This document shows positions 55,236 to 64,000 of a stretch of DNA of 64,000 bases, piece by piece. This stretch comes from Massilia violaceinigra (GTDB lineage Bacteria; Pseudomonadota; Gammaproteobacteria; Burkholderiales; Burkholderiaceae_D), in contig NZ_CP024608.1 of assembly GCF_002752675.1 (NCBI RefSeq), positions 3,100,001 to 3,164,000 on the forward strand. Direction: 5' to 3'. Below the pieces are notes generated by a model, which saw only the letters and a program-made list of their open reading frames with translations, was not told the origin of the DNA and did not search any database. A program made the position numbers and the translations under genes. The first letter of the stretch is position 1. The number at the start of each line of letters is the position of its first letter.

Positions 55236-56183
55236 ATGGACAGCGAAATTCTCCTGGCCCAGCCGCGCGGTTTTTGCGCCGGCGTCGACCGCGCAATCGA
55301 AATCGTCGAGCGCGCCCTGCAACAATTCGGTGCGCCGATCTATGTGCGCCACGAAATCGTGCATAACGCCTACGTGGTCGAGGACTTGCGCAGCAAGGGC
55401 GCGATTTTCATCGAGGAACTCGATGATGTCCCGCCGGGCAATACGCTGGTGTTTTCCGCCCATGGCGTGTCGAAGGCGGTGCGGGCCGAAGCCGAAGCGC
55501 GCGGCCTGACCATTTTCGATGCGACCTGTCCGCTGGTCACCAAGGTGCACGTCGAGGTCGCCAAGATGCGGCGCCAGGGCTGTGAAATCGTCATGATCGG
55601 CCACGACGGCCACCCGGAAGTCGAAGGCACCATGGGCCAGACGGAAGAGGGCATGCACCTGGTCGAAACGGTGGCCGACGTGGCCAATCTGCAAGTCAAA
55701 ACCCCGGACCACCTCGCCTACGTGTCGCAGACCACCTTGTCGGTGGACGATACGGCGGACATCATCGCCGCGCTCAAGCAAAAGTTCCCGAACATCATTG
55801 AGCCGAAGAAGGGCGATATCTGCTACGCCACCACCAACCGCCAGGAAGCGGTCAAGTTCATGGCGCCCCAGGTGGATGTAGTGATCGTGGTCGGCAGTCC
55901 GAACAGCTCGAACTCGAACCGCCTGCGCGAAGTGGCGGAAAAGAAGGGCACGCCGGCCTACATGGTCGACAACGCTTCCCAGATCGATCCGCAATGGCTG
56001 GTCGGAAAGCTGCGGATCGGCGTCACGGCCGGCGCCTCGGCCCCGGAAGTGCTGGTCCAGGCCGTCATCGACCGCCTTAAGGAACTGGGCGCGCGCAGCG
56101 TGCGCGCACTCGATGGCGTGGAAGAGAACGTTACCTTCCCCCTGCCCAAGGGACTCGATGGCGTCAAGGCCGGGCTCGCATAA
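55236..56183 (+). CDS. ispH: 4-hydroxy-3-methylbut-2-enyl diphosphate reductase
   Basis: IspH makes IPP and DMAPP in the last step of the methylerythritol phosphate pathway. The 315-residue enzyme has its three 4Fe-4S cysteines at C14 ([10 protein letters not shown]), C98 (FDATCPLV) and C196 ([11 protein letters not shown]). The catalytic Glu/His are in [20 protein letters not shown] ribosome-binding site precedes the ATG. Follows fkpB. Confidence 0.97.
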   Translation: MDSEILLAQPRGFCAGVDRAIEIVERALQQFGAPIYVRHEIVHNAYVVEDLRSKGAIFIEELDDVPPGNTLVFSAHGVSKAVRAEAEARGLTIFDATCPLVTKVHVEVAKMRRQGCEIVMIGHDGHPEVEGTMGQTEEGMHLVETVADVANLQVKTPDHLAYVSQTTLSVDDTADIIAALKQKFPNIIEPKKGDICYATTNRQEAVKFMAPQVDVVIVVGSPNSSNSNRLREVAEKKGTPAYMVDNASQIDPQWLVGKLRIGVTAGASAPEVLVQAVIDRLKELGARSVRALDGVEENVTFPLPKGLDGVKAGLA

Positions 56184-56285
56184 CCCAGGACATGGTGCTT
56201 TGTCAAAATTAAATTCGGAACACGTGTGATTTTCCGATATTAGTTTTTTCTAAACCTCGTTATGATGACGACGCTCGGATTTTTT

Positions 56286-56316
56286 GTCATCAGGACGTCA
56301 TGTTCGTTCTGATGAC
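56286..56316. promoter_or_regulatory. Inverted repeat upstream of livH
   Basis: GTCATCAG (56286-56293) and CTGATGAC (56309-56316) flank a 15-base loop containing the GACGTC palindrome. It lies in the 280-bp region before livH. Half-sites GATGACG recur at 56265-56271. Suggests a regulator site or leader hairpin of the liv operon. Confidence 0.5.
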
Positions 56317-56463
56317 GCACGGTTGCAGCAAAGACATGAAAAACCGCCATTCCCGTGGCCAGGGGAGGCGGAGTTTGTGAATTGGCGGCGTGAGGCCAGG
56401 AGCGGCACTACGGGGGTTTCCCCGGGTGCCGTTTTTGTTAGAACGAAATAAAATGAGGTCATC

Positions 56464-57393
56464 ATGGATACCTTTATCCAACAAATTATCAACGGCCTTG
56501 TGCTCGGCAGCATGTACGCTCTGGTCGCGCTGGGCTACACCATGGTGTACGGGGTGCTCAACCTCATTAACTTTGCCCACGGCGACGTGCTGATGATCGG
56601 GGCCATGGTCGGCTTGTCCATCCTCAAGGGACTGGAAATCGTGGCGCCCGGCTTGCCCGGCTATGTGAACCTGGCCATTGCCATCGCCGGCGCCATTCCG
56701 GTGTGCATGATCGTCAATGTCCTCATCGAACGGGTCGCTTACCGGCGCCTGCGCAACGCCCCCCGCCTCGCCCCCCTGATTACCGCCATCGGCATTTCCA
56801 CCCTGCTCACCACGTTCTCGATGATGATCTGGGGCCGCAGCCCGCTATCGTTCCCGCAACTGCTCTCGAGCGAACCGCTGCATATCGGCGGCGCCGTGAT
56901 TTCCCAGACCCAGGTGCTGTTGCTGGCGCTGGCGGCCATGTCGATGGGCGCGCTGGTGCTGCTGGTCGAAAAAACCAGGCTGGGACGCGCCATGCGCGCC
57001 ACCGCCGAAAATCCTCGCGTGGCCGGTCTGATGGGCGTCGATTCGAACAAGGTCATCGTGGCCACCTTCGCCATCGGCGCGGCGCTGGCCGCCGTGGCTG
57101 GCGTGATGTGGGGCGCCAACTATTCCTCGATCCAGTTCGCGATGGGCTTCCTGCCCGGCCTGAAAGCCTTCTCGGCCGCGGTGCTGGGCGGCATCGGCAA
57201 TATTTACGGCGCCATGATCGGCGGCATCCTGCTCGGCCTGATCGAAGCGCTCGGCGCCGGCTACATCGGCGACCTGACCGGCGGCTTCCTGGGCAGCCAT
57301 TACCAGGATATCTTCGCCTTCGTCGTCCTGATTATCGTACTCACGATCCGGCCCTCCGGCATCATGGGCGAACGCGTGGCCGACCGCGCCTGA
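56464..57393 (+). CDS. livH: Branched-chain amino acid ABC transporter permease LivH
   Basis: A 309-residue inner-membrane permease with about eight membrane spans. The family start is DTFIQQIINGLVLGSMYALV then ALGYTMVYGVLNLINFAHGD, with the cytoplasmic coupling loop near MRATAENPRVAGLMGVDSNK. First gene of livHMGF, which imports leucine, isoleucine and valine or related substrates. A 280-bp region upstream contains an inverted repeat. Confidence 0.96.
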   Translation: MDTFIQQIINGLVLGSMYALVALGYTMVYGVLNLINFAHGDVLMIGAMVGLSILKGLEIVAPGLPGYVNLAIAIAGAIPVCMIVNVLIERVAYRRLRNAPRLAPLITAIGISTLLTTFSMMIWGRSPLSFPQLLSSEPLHIGGAVISQTQVLLLALAAMSMGALVLLVEKTRLGRAMRATAENPRVAGLMGVDSNKVIVATFAIGAALAAVAGVMWGANYSSIQFAMGFLPGLKAFSAAVLGGIGNIYGAMIGGILLGLIEALGAGYIGDLTGGFLGSHYQDIFAFVVLIIVLTIRPSGIMGERVADRA

Positions 57394-57414
57394 CCGGAAC
57401 AGAAAAGGAACATC

Positions 57415-58623
<1,209 letters not shown>

Positions 58624-58644
58624 TGGCAGCGTAAGGATATCCAG

Positions 58645-59414
58645 ATGAGCGAACAAGTCATTCTCAATATTTCCGGCGTCAACAAGCGCTTTGGCGGTTT
58701 GCAAGCGCTGACCAACGTCGGCATCAAGATCATGCGCGGCCAGATTTATGGCCTGATCGGGCCGAACGGCGCCGGCAAGACGACCTTTTTCAATGTCATT
58801 ACCGGGCTGTACCAGCCCGACACCGGCACCTTCGAGCTGGCCGGCAAGCCTTATTCGCCGTCGGCCCCGCATGCGGTGGCCAAGGCCGGGATTGCCCGTA
58901 CCTTCCAGAACATCCGCCTGTTCGGCGAGATGACGGCGCTGGAAAACGTGATGGTCGGCTGCCACGTGCGCACCCATCAAGGCGTGTTCGGCGCCGTGTT
59001 CCGGCACAAGGCGGCGCGCCTGGAAGAGGCGGCGATCCGCGCCCGGGCGCAGGAACTGCTCGATTTCGTGGGGATCGGCGCGTACGCCAAGCGCACCTCG
59101 AAATTCCTGTCCTACGGCGACCAGCGCCGCCTCGAAATCGCGCGCGCGCTGGCGACCGAGCCGCAACTGCTGGCGCTGGACGAACCGGCCGCCGGCATGA
59201 ACGCAACCGAAAAACTGGCGCTGCGCGAGCTGCTCATCAAGATCAAGCAGGAAGGCAAGACCGTGCTGCTCATCGAGCACGACGTCAAGCTGATGATGGG
59301 CTTGTGCGACCGCATCACCGTGCTCGAATACGGCAAACCGATCGCGGAAGGCTTACCGGCCGACATACAGAAAAATCCGGCAGTGATTGAAGCCTACCTG
59401 GGAGGTGCTCACGC

Positions 59415-59418
<4 letters not shown>
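58645..59418 (+). CDS. livG: Branched-chain amino acid ABC transporter ATPase LivG
   Basis: A 257-residue ATPase with Walker A GPNGAGKTTFFN, the LivG-type long insert (MVGCHVRTHQGVFGAVFRHK), signature LSYGDQRRLEIARALA and Walker B LLALDEPAAGMN. It overlaps livF by 4 bp. With LivF it drives the LivHM permease. Confidence 0.96.
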
Positions 59419-60140
<722 letters not shown>

Positions 60141-60199
60141 GGGCGCCGGACCCTGCGCAGCAGGTTCTCGCCCCGCAACCGGCCGGACCGGACATCCAC

Positions 60200-60814
60200 T
60201 TAACAGTTGGTGACCATTGCCAATGTCTGGAGCTCATCGATATGTTTCGGCACCCTGGGCTTGATGATCTCCTCATTGATTTGCAATACGATCGATTTCA
60301 TCAAGTCGGTTTTGTTGAGGTTGGTGCTTTTCATCACAGCTGCAATTTCATCCGCCATCGGTTGCGAAACCTTGATTGACAATCTTTTTCTCGACGGTTC
60401 CGCTACCACTTCAAATTCGGTCTTTTTTTTCAATGCGCCAACCAGCCGTTCTGACCCGCCTGCGCTGTTGGCCGACTTCCTGACGTAGTACATCAACAGC
60501 CGTTTTCTGAAATCGGAGTTCACGGACGAATCGATGCGATAGCATGCCAGATCCAGGGCATCGATATAAATCGCCGGCAGCTGTGCCTCGATGGGCACCA
60601 TCGCTTTGTCGCGACTGGCCTTGATTGCCGGAGTTGACTGCGCAGGAGTTGATACAACGCGATCGCAGATGTCGCACACACCCGCCAAGATATCTTTTGC
60701 GACGCCAACGCCATCGCTGAAGGGAACGTCTCTTCGTTTATAGGTGGTATGCACCAACTCGTTGCAGTCGTAGCAAATCGCTTTGCTTTTGTCGCCCACG
60801 TTTAACAGTTTCAT
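60200..60814 (-). CDS. Putative antitoxin: zinc-finger plus C-terminal DNA-binding-like region
   Basis: A 204-residue protein. N-terminal CxxC pairs CYDC (14-17) and CDIC (47-50) form a MqsA/YgiT-like zinc-finger pattern. The middle (about 60-140) is helical. The C-terminal part (KRLSIKVSQPMADEIAAVMK, then TNLNKTDLMKSIVLQINEEI) resembles a ribbon-helix-helix or similar small DNA-binding fold. Base composition is lower in GC than the flanks. It starts six bases after the stop of the small gene upstream. I infer a toxin-antitoxin operon from size, layout and operator; no homology to a named pair is proved. Confidence 0.6.
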   Translation of the reverse strand: MKLLNVGDKSKAICYDCNELVHTTYKRRDVPFSDGVGVAKDILAGVCDICDRVVSTPAQSTPAIKASRDKAMVPIEAQLPAIYIDALDLACYRIDSSVNSDFRKRLLMYYVRKSANSAGGSERLVGALKKKTEFEVVAEPSRKRLSIKVSQPMADEIAAVMKSTNLNKTDLMKSIVLQINEEIIKPRVPKHIDELQTLAMVTNC

Positions 60815-60820
60815 GATTTC

Positions 60821-61105
60821 TCACTGATGTACGCTGATGAAGACGGTGTCCGGATCAACAAAGTAGAACTTGATATACCATTTCTTGCATTTGATTACGT
60901 GTACCTCAACGCCTTTGATGGCATGATGCGCGCTGCTCGAATGATCAGTTCCCGAGCTGGATTTAATCAGTTTGATCACTTCCTCCGGCGTGATGGTACC
61001 CATATGCAACAGGTTCTTGACTTCGATAGCCTCACGGGCTTCGTGAGAAAAGGCGCGCGTTTCAAGTGCGTCTAGAACTTTCTTCTTTGCATCTTTGAAT
61101 CCCAT
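60821..61105 (-). CDS. Putative small toxin of a two-gene module
   Basis: A 94-residue basic protein starting MGFKDAKKKVLDALETRAFS and ending WYIKFYFVDPDTVFISVHQ, a compact mixed alpha-beta size suiting a RelE/MqsR-like nuclease toxin. No definite family is recognised. ATG 61105 is chosen because GGAGG sits five bases upstream; a longer frame from TTG 61144 would begin inside the operator palindrome. Upstream of the putative antitoxin, as toxin-first modules such as mqsRA are. The role is inferred. Confidence 0.6.
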   Translation of the reverse strand: MGFKDAKKKVLDALETRAFSHEAREAIEVKNLLHMGTITPEEVIKLIKSSSGTDHSSSAHHAIKGVEVHVIKCKKWYIKFYFVDPDTVFISVHQ

Positions 61106-61136
61106 CCACGCCTCCACTATACGACGATCTTCGTAC

Positions 61137-61156
61137 GTTCGCAAGATTTTGCGAAC
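61137..61156. promoter_or_regulatory. Perfect inverted repeat operator before the candidate toxin-antitoxin operon
   Basis: GTTCGCAA (61137-61144) and TTGCGAAC (61149-61156) separated by GATT form a perfect 20-bp dyad, 32 bases before the ATG of the small gene. Autoregulated toxin-antitoxin operons typically have such sites. Confidence 0.72.
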
Positions 61157-61184
61157 ATGCTTGCCCTCTGTTCAGTGTAAAAGC

Positions 61185-61217
61185 AAAAAACCCGCAGAAT
61201 CGCGATTCTGCGGGTTT
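61185..61217 (-). terminator. Rho-independent terminator of the phasin gene
   Basis: A 30-bp perfect palindrome (61188-61217) with arms AAACCCGCAGAATCG and CGATTCTGCGGGTTT. Six A's on the left give the U-tract for minus-strand transcription from the phasin gene. Confidence 0.9.
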
Positions 61218-61260
61218 GGGGCGGATGCGTGGTGACACCCGTGAGTACTACACTACCGAC

Positions 61261-61827
61261 TTACCTCTTGGTGGTGCGTGCGGCAGCGTTCTGTGCAGCC
61301 TGGGTGAACTGCGATACGGCTGCGTTCACATTGGTTTCCATGGCTTCTTTGGCTTGCTTGGCGGTCTTGGTCAGCTGCTCGTAGCCAGCGTTGGCATTGC
61401 CGATCGATGCCTTGATGGCGGCGACGACGTTCTCCGAACCGGCCGGTGCATTCTTGCTCACTTCGTCAACCAGCGAAATCACCTTGCGGTTGGTTTCGGC
61501 GATCTGGAATTCAGCAGCCTTGCTGAATTCAGCCTGGGTGCCGGTGGCGATAGCGGCCAGCTGGCGGCTGTACGACATGGCTTTTTCAGCCGTTGGCTGC
61601 GCCTGGGCGGCGGTCAGCGAGAAAAATTCTTGTGGATCCTTGGCCGACAGCAGCTGCTTGGTAGCGATCGACGACTCTTCCAGCGTTGCCTTGGCAGCGG
61701 TGATGTTCAGCTCGACCAGCTTTTCAATGCTTTCAAACGCTTTCGACGTCAGCGACGAATACAGCGCGAACTGCGATTCAAAGTTAGCTTTGGTGGCGTT
61801 CGAAAACTGCTCAGGGATTGCAAACAT
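61261..61827 (-). CDS. phaP: Phasin (polyhydroxyalkanoate granule protein)
   Basis: A 188-residue, Ala-rich, almost wholly helical protein starting [20 protein letters not shown] with no cysteine. Sequence and length match the PhaP phasin family (phasin_2/TIGR01841 from memory), which coats PHA storage granules. GGAG precedes ATG 61827; the open frame runs further but the family begins here. It is followed by a strong terminator. No PHA synthase or depolymerase lies in this window. Confidence 0.93.
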   Translation of the reverse strand: MFAIPEQFSNATKANFESQFALYSSLTSKAFESIEKLVELNITAAKATLEESSIATKQLLSAKDPQEFFSLTAAQAQPTAEKAMSYSRQLAAIATGTQAEFSKAAEFQIAETNRKVISLVDEVSKNAPAGSENVVAAIKASIGNANAGYEQLTKTAKQAKEAMETNVNAAVSQFTQAAQNAAARTTKR

Positions 61828-62193
61828 ATATATTCTCCAAATATTGATTAATAGTATTGTTGATAAATGCTGCGTTGAACCGGTGAGGCAGAAAAATCTG
61901 TCAAGCCAAGGCTGAACAATAGGATTGTGCAGCGCAACAAAGGCCATTTTAATGATTTTCTGAGCAGTGTCAAGCGAATCTTGTGCAGTGCACAAATCTC
62001 CGGCCGCGGGAAGAAATGGCTTGCCCGGAGGCTGAAAATGCGCCGCCGCGCATGCCCTCAAGCGGCCTCGTGTCATAGACAAAATGGGCCTTGATAACAT
62101 GGCAATGGCGCCCATGCTAGACTCGCTGCTCGCGCAGTTCAACCTCTTGATGCGGCGCCTTGACGTTTTGACGTCGATGGCGGCTATTGATAT
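61828..62193. other. 366-bp gene-free region between phasin and EamA genes
   Basis: A divergent intergenic region. It holds TTGTGCAGTGCACAA (61981-61995), a perfect 15-base palindrome, and a related imperfect site TTGTGCAGCGCAACAA (61925-61940). Nothing else protein-coding is supported. It also contains the presumed start of the EamA transcript close to 62190. Confidence 0.6.
61981..61995. promoter_or_regulatory. Palindrome upstream of phaP, possible PhaR-type site
   Basis: TTGTGCA-G-TGCACAA is perfect. A degenerate relative lies 41 bp nearer the phasin gene at 61925-61940. PHA-responsive repressors of the PhaR type control phasin genes through TGC/GCA-containing dyads in other bacteria. Binding here is inference. 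Confidence 0.45.
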
Positions 62194-63099
62194 ATGTCAA
62201 ACGAAGCTTTAAAAAATGCTGCGCCGCGCCACAGTGCGCCCTGGCTGTCGCCAATGCCGGTGTTTTTCGTCCTATTGTGGAGTACAGGCTTCATTGTCGC
62301 GAAGTTCGGCTTGCCCTATGCGCCGCCGCTGACCTTCCTGCTGCTGCGCTGTGTTGCCGTGCTGGTGGTCTTGCTGCCCATCGTCCTGATCTGGAAAGCG
62401 CCGTGGCCCAAGGGCAGCATCGGCCATATCGCCGTGGCCGGTCTGCTGCTGCAGGCCGGCTATCTCGGCGGCGTCTGGTGCGCGATCAAGCTCGGCATGC
62501 CGGCCGGGGTCACCGCCCTGATCGTCGGCATGCAACCGATCCTCACCGCCGCTTGCGCCCCCCTGATCGGCGAAACGGTGCGTCCGCGCCAGTGGCTGGG
62601 CCTGCTGTTCGGCCTGACTGGCGTGGCCCTGGTGGTGTATGCCAAGATCACCCTGGTCGGCCTGTCGGGGCTGGCGATCGGTTTCAGCGTCATGGCGCTG
62701 CTGTCGATCACGGCGGGAACGATGTACCAGAAGCATTTCTGCCCGCGTTTCGATTTGCGCACCGGCACCGTGATCCAGTTCGCGTCCACGGTGGCGGTGC
62801 TGCTGCCGGTCGCCATTCTGTTCGAGGGGCTCGATCCGGGCCTGAGCAGCATCGAATGGACGCCGCGTTTCGTGGGCGCGTGGATGTGGTCGGTGTTTGC
62901 GCTGTCGATCGGCGCCATCTTCCTGCTGTTTCAATTAATCCGCCGCAGCGATGCGACCCAGGTGACCAGCCTGCTGTACCTGACGCCGCCGACCACGGCC
63001 ATCATGGCCTGGCTGATGTTCGGCGAAGCCTTCAGCTGGCTGGGCGTGGCCGGCATGGTGGTGGCAGTCATCGGTGTGGTGTGTGTCGTTAAAAAATAG
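62194..63099 (+). CDS. EamA/DMT-family transporter
   Basis: A 301-residue membrane protein with ten predicted spans in two EamA halves: [20 protein letters not shown] and [20 protein letters not shown] in the first; [20 protein letters not shown] in the second. It is a drug/metabolite transporter of unknown substrate. The nitroreductase gene starts eight bases after its stop. Confidence 0.92.
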   Translation: MSNEALKNAAPRHSAPWLSPMPVFFVLLWSTGFIVAKFGLPYAPPLTFLLLRCVAVLVVLLPIVLIWKAPWPKGSIGHIAVAGLLLQAGYLGGVWCAIKLGMPAGVTALIVGMQPILTAACAPLIGETVRPRQWLGLLFGLTGVALVVYAKITLVGLSGLAIGFSVMALLSITAGTMYQKHFCPRFDLRTGTVIQFASTVAVLLPVAILFEGLDPGLSSIEWTPRFVGAWMWSVFALSIGAIFLLFQLIRRSDATQVTSLLYLTPPTTAIMAWLMFGEAFSWLGVAGMVVAVIGVVCVVKK

Positions 63100-63107
63100 G
63101 AGAAGCA

Positions 63108-63803
63108 ATGTTGGTAAGTAAAGAACAAGAAATCGTGGACGCCGCCATCGCCTCGCGCCGTTCGATCCGTGCCTTCCTGCCGACCCCGGTCGCGCGCAAA
63201 GATATCGAGCGGATCCTGGAAGTGAGCGCTCGCGCACCGTCCGGCACCAATATCCAGCCATGGAAGGTCACCGTGCTGACCGGGCAGGCCAAGGACAAGC
63301 TGGCCGAAGCGGTCCTGGCCGTGCATAACGATCCCGCGCTGGCCAAACAGCATGTGGAAGAATATCCCTACTATCCGCGCGAATGGACCTCGCCCTACAT
63401 CGAGCGGCGCCGCAAGGTGGGCCTGGACCTGTATTCGCTGCTTGGCCTGGAGCGCGACAACAAGGCCGGCATGCACGCGCAGTTCGGCCGCAATTACCGC
63501 TTCTTCGATGCGCCGGTGGGGCTGATTTTCACCATCGACCGGGTGCTGGAGCAGGGCTCGTGGCTCGATTACGGCATGTTCCTGGAAAACATCATGGTCG
63601 CCGCGCGCGGCCGCGGCCTCGACACCTGTCCGCAGGCGGCGTTCACCCCGTATCACCGGGTCATTGCCGAACATCTTCAGCTGCCCCCCACTGAGATGCT
63701 GGTATGTGGCATGGCACTGGGCTACGCCGATCCGGACAAGATCGAGAACACCCTGGTGACGGCGCGCGAACCGGTGGCAAGCTTTGTTCGCTTTATGGAA
63801 TAA
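63108..63803 (+). CDS. Nitroreductase-family flavoprotein
   Basis: A 231-residue FMN enzyme. Family landmarks are SRRSIRAFLPTPV near the N-terminus (FMN-phosphate contact), ARAPSGTNIQPWKVTVL, and DTCPQAAFTPYHRVIAEHL with CGMALGYADPD. It reduces nitro compounds or quinones using NAD(P)H; the natural substrate is unknown. GGAG lies seven bases before the ATG. Probably co-transcribed with the EamA gene. Confidence 0.93.
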   Translation: MLVSKEQEIVDAAIASRRSIRAFLPTPVARKDIERILEVSARAPSGTNIQPWKVTVLTGQAKDKLAEAVLAVHNDPALAKQHVEEYPYYPREWTSPYIERRRKVGLDLYSLLGLERDNKAGMHAQFGRNYRFFDAPVGLIFTIDRVLEQGSWLDYGMFLENIMVAARGRGLDTCPQAAFTPYHRVIAEHLQLPPTEMLVCGMALGYADPDKIENTLVTAREPVASFVRFME

Positions 63804-63956
63804 ACGCGTACACTGTATCCATGCAAGAAGCGGCCTGGCTACGCAATGTTGTAGCTCAGCACAAGACTTCCCCCGAATGTTAAATTCGCTTGCGATTGCT
63901 GAGCACTTTGCTAGACTTCAGCGATATTAGGTCAGCTCGCTTCAAAGGATTTCCAG

Positions 63957-64000
63957 ATGTATAAGTTAGTGTTGAGCGCCATCGCTTCCCTGCTGTTAGT
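63957..64000 (+). CDS. Start of an exported protein (partial)
   Basis: An AAAGGA ribosome-binding site precedes ATG 63957, followed by MYKLVLSAIASLLL, the beginning of a signal peptide. The rest is outside the window. The 153 bp upstream contain an inverted pair GCTCAGCA (63854-63861) and TGCTGAGC (63897-63904). Confidence 0.6.
   Translation, partial: MYKLVLSAIASLLL

Noticed and set aside
56184..56463. Riboswitch or T-box before livH
   Set aside because: Only a simple inverted repeat is present; no conserved T-box or aptamer sequence is recognisable.

Overview
The window is a stretch of high-GC chromosome with tightly packed genes. It most likely comes from a betaproteobacterium of the order Burkholderiales, family Oxalobacteraceae (Massilia/Duganella/Janthinobacterium-like). 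Pointers to this are a pyruvate dehydrogenase locus in which the E3 subunit carries its own lipoyl domain, a polyhydroxyalkanoate phasin, a DUF1631 protein, a small Trp-rich protein typical of Burkholderiales, and the fkpB-ispH and holC neighbourhoods. The genus is inference from gene content only. I see no prophage, insertion sequence, CRISPR array or rRNA operon.

Layout. 1-4.4 kb: partial LysR regulator divergent from ilvD, a Trp-rich small protein, a cytochrome c and a branched-chain amino acid binding protein. 4.6-9.0 kb (minus strand): folD, prlC, a glutaredoxin-like protein, holC and a small acidic protein. 9.2-15.3 kb: aceE-aceF-lpdA with a strong promoter and an adjacent palindrome. 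15.5-20.8 kb: TetR repressor divergent from an EmrA/EmrB/outer-membrane-factor efflux operon. 20.8-24.1 kb: LysR/SDR pair, then a scarred junction with a RES-domain fragment and a headless chemotaxis receptor. 24.2-26.7 kb: two tandem secreted HExxH proteins and a BON-domain protein. 26.8-37 kb: HDOD protein, NfeD/slipin pair, YdcF-like protein, YpfJ-type metallopeptidase, DUF1631, LysR and a degenerate metallo-beta-lactamase-fold protein.

37.2-44.5 kb (minus strand) holds an unusual signalling/assembly-ATPase block. An MglA-like GTPase, a soluble histidine kinase and a receiver-GspE/PilB fusion overlap by 4 bp at each junction. Two identical tRNA-Lys genes follow upstream, then a second GspE/PilB ATPase and a spermidine-synthase-like protein. 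44.5-56.2 kb: envelope, RNA-modification and housekeeping genes (glycine-zipper protein, barstar-like, purN, RsmB-like methyltransferase, MscS channel, fatty-acid desaturase, LMW phosphatase, rpmG-rpmB, radC, SH3 protein, fkpB-ispH). 56.4-60.1 kb: livHMGF; its binding protein is not adjacent, but a homologous one lies at 3.2-4.4 kb. 60.2-61.2 kb: a lower-GC two-gene module with a perfect inverted repeat in front, a candidate toxin-antitoxin system. 61.2-64 kb: phasin, EamA transporter, nitroreductase and the start of a secreted protein.

The most promising leads for something undescribed are the GTPase/kinase/receiver-ATPase operon and the candidate toxin-antitoxin pair. Next come the tandem HExxH proteins, the metallo-beta-lactamase-fold protein that has lost its zinc motif, and several well-formed palindromes beside promoters. 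Two families of short intergenic palindromic repeats are also present.
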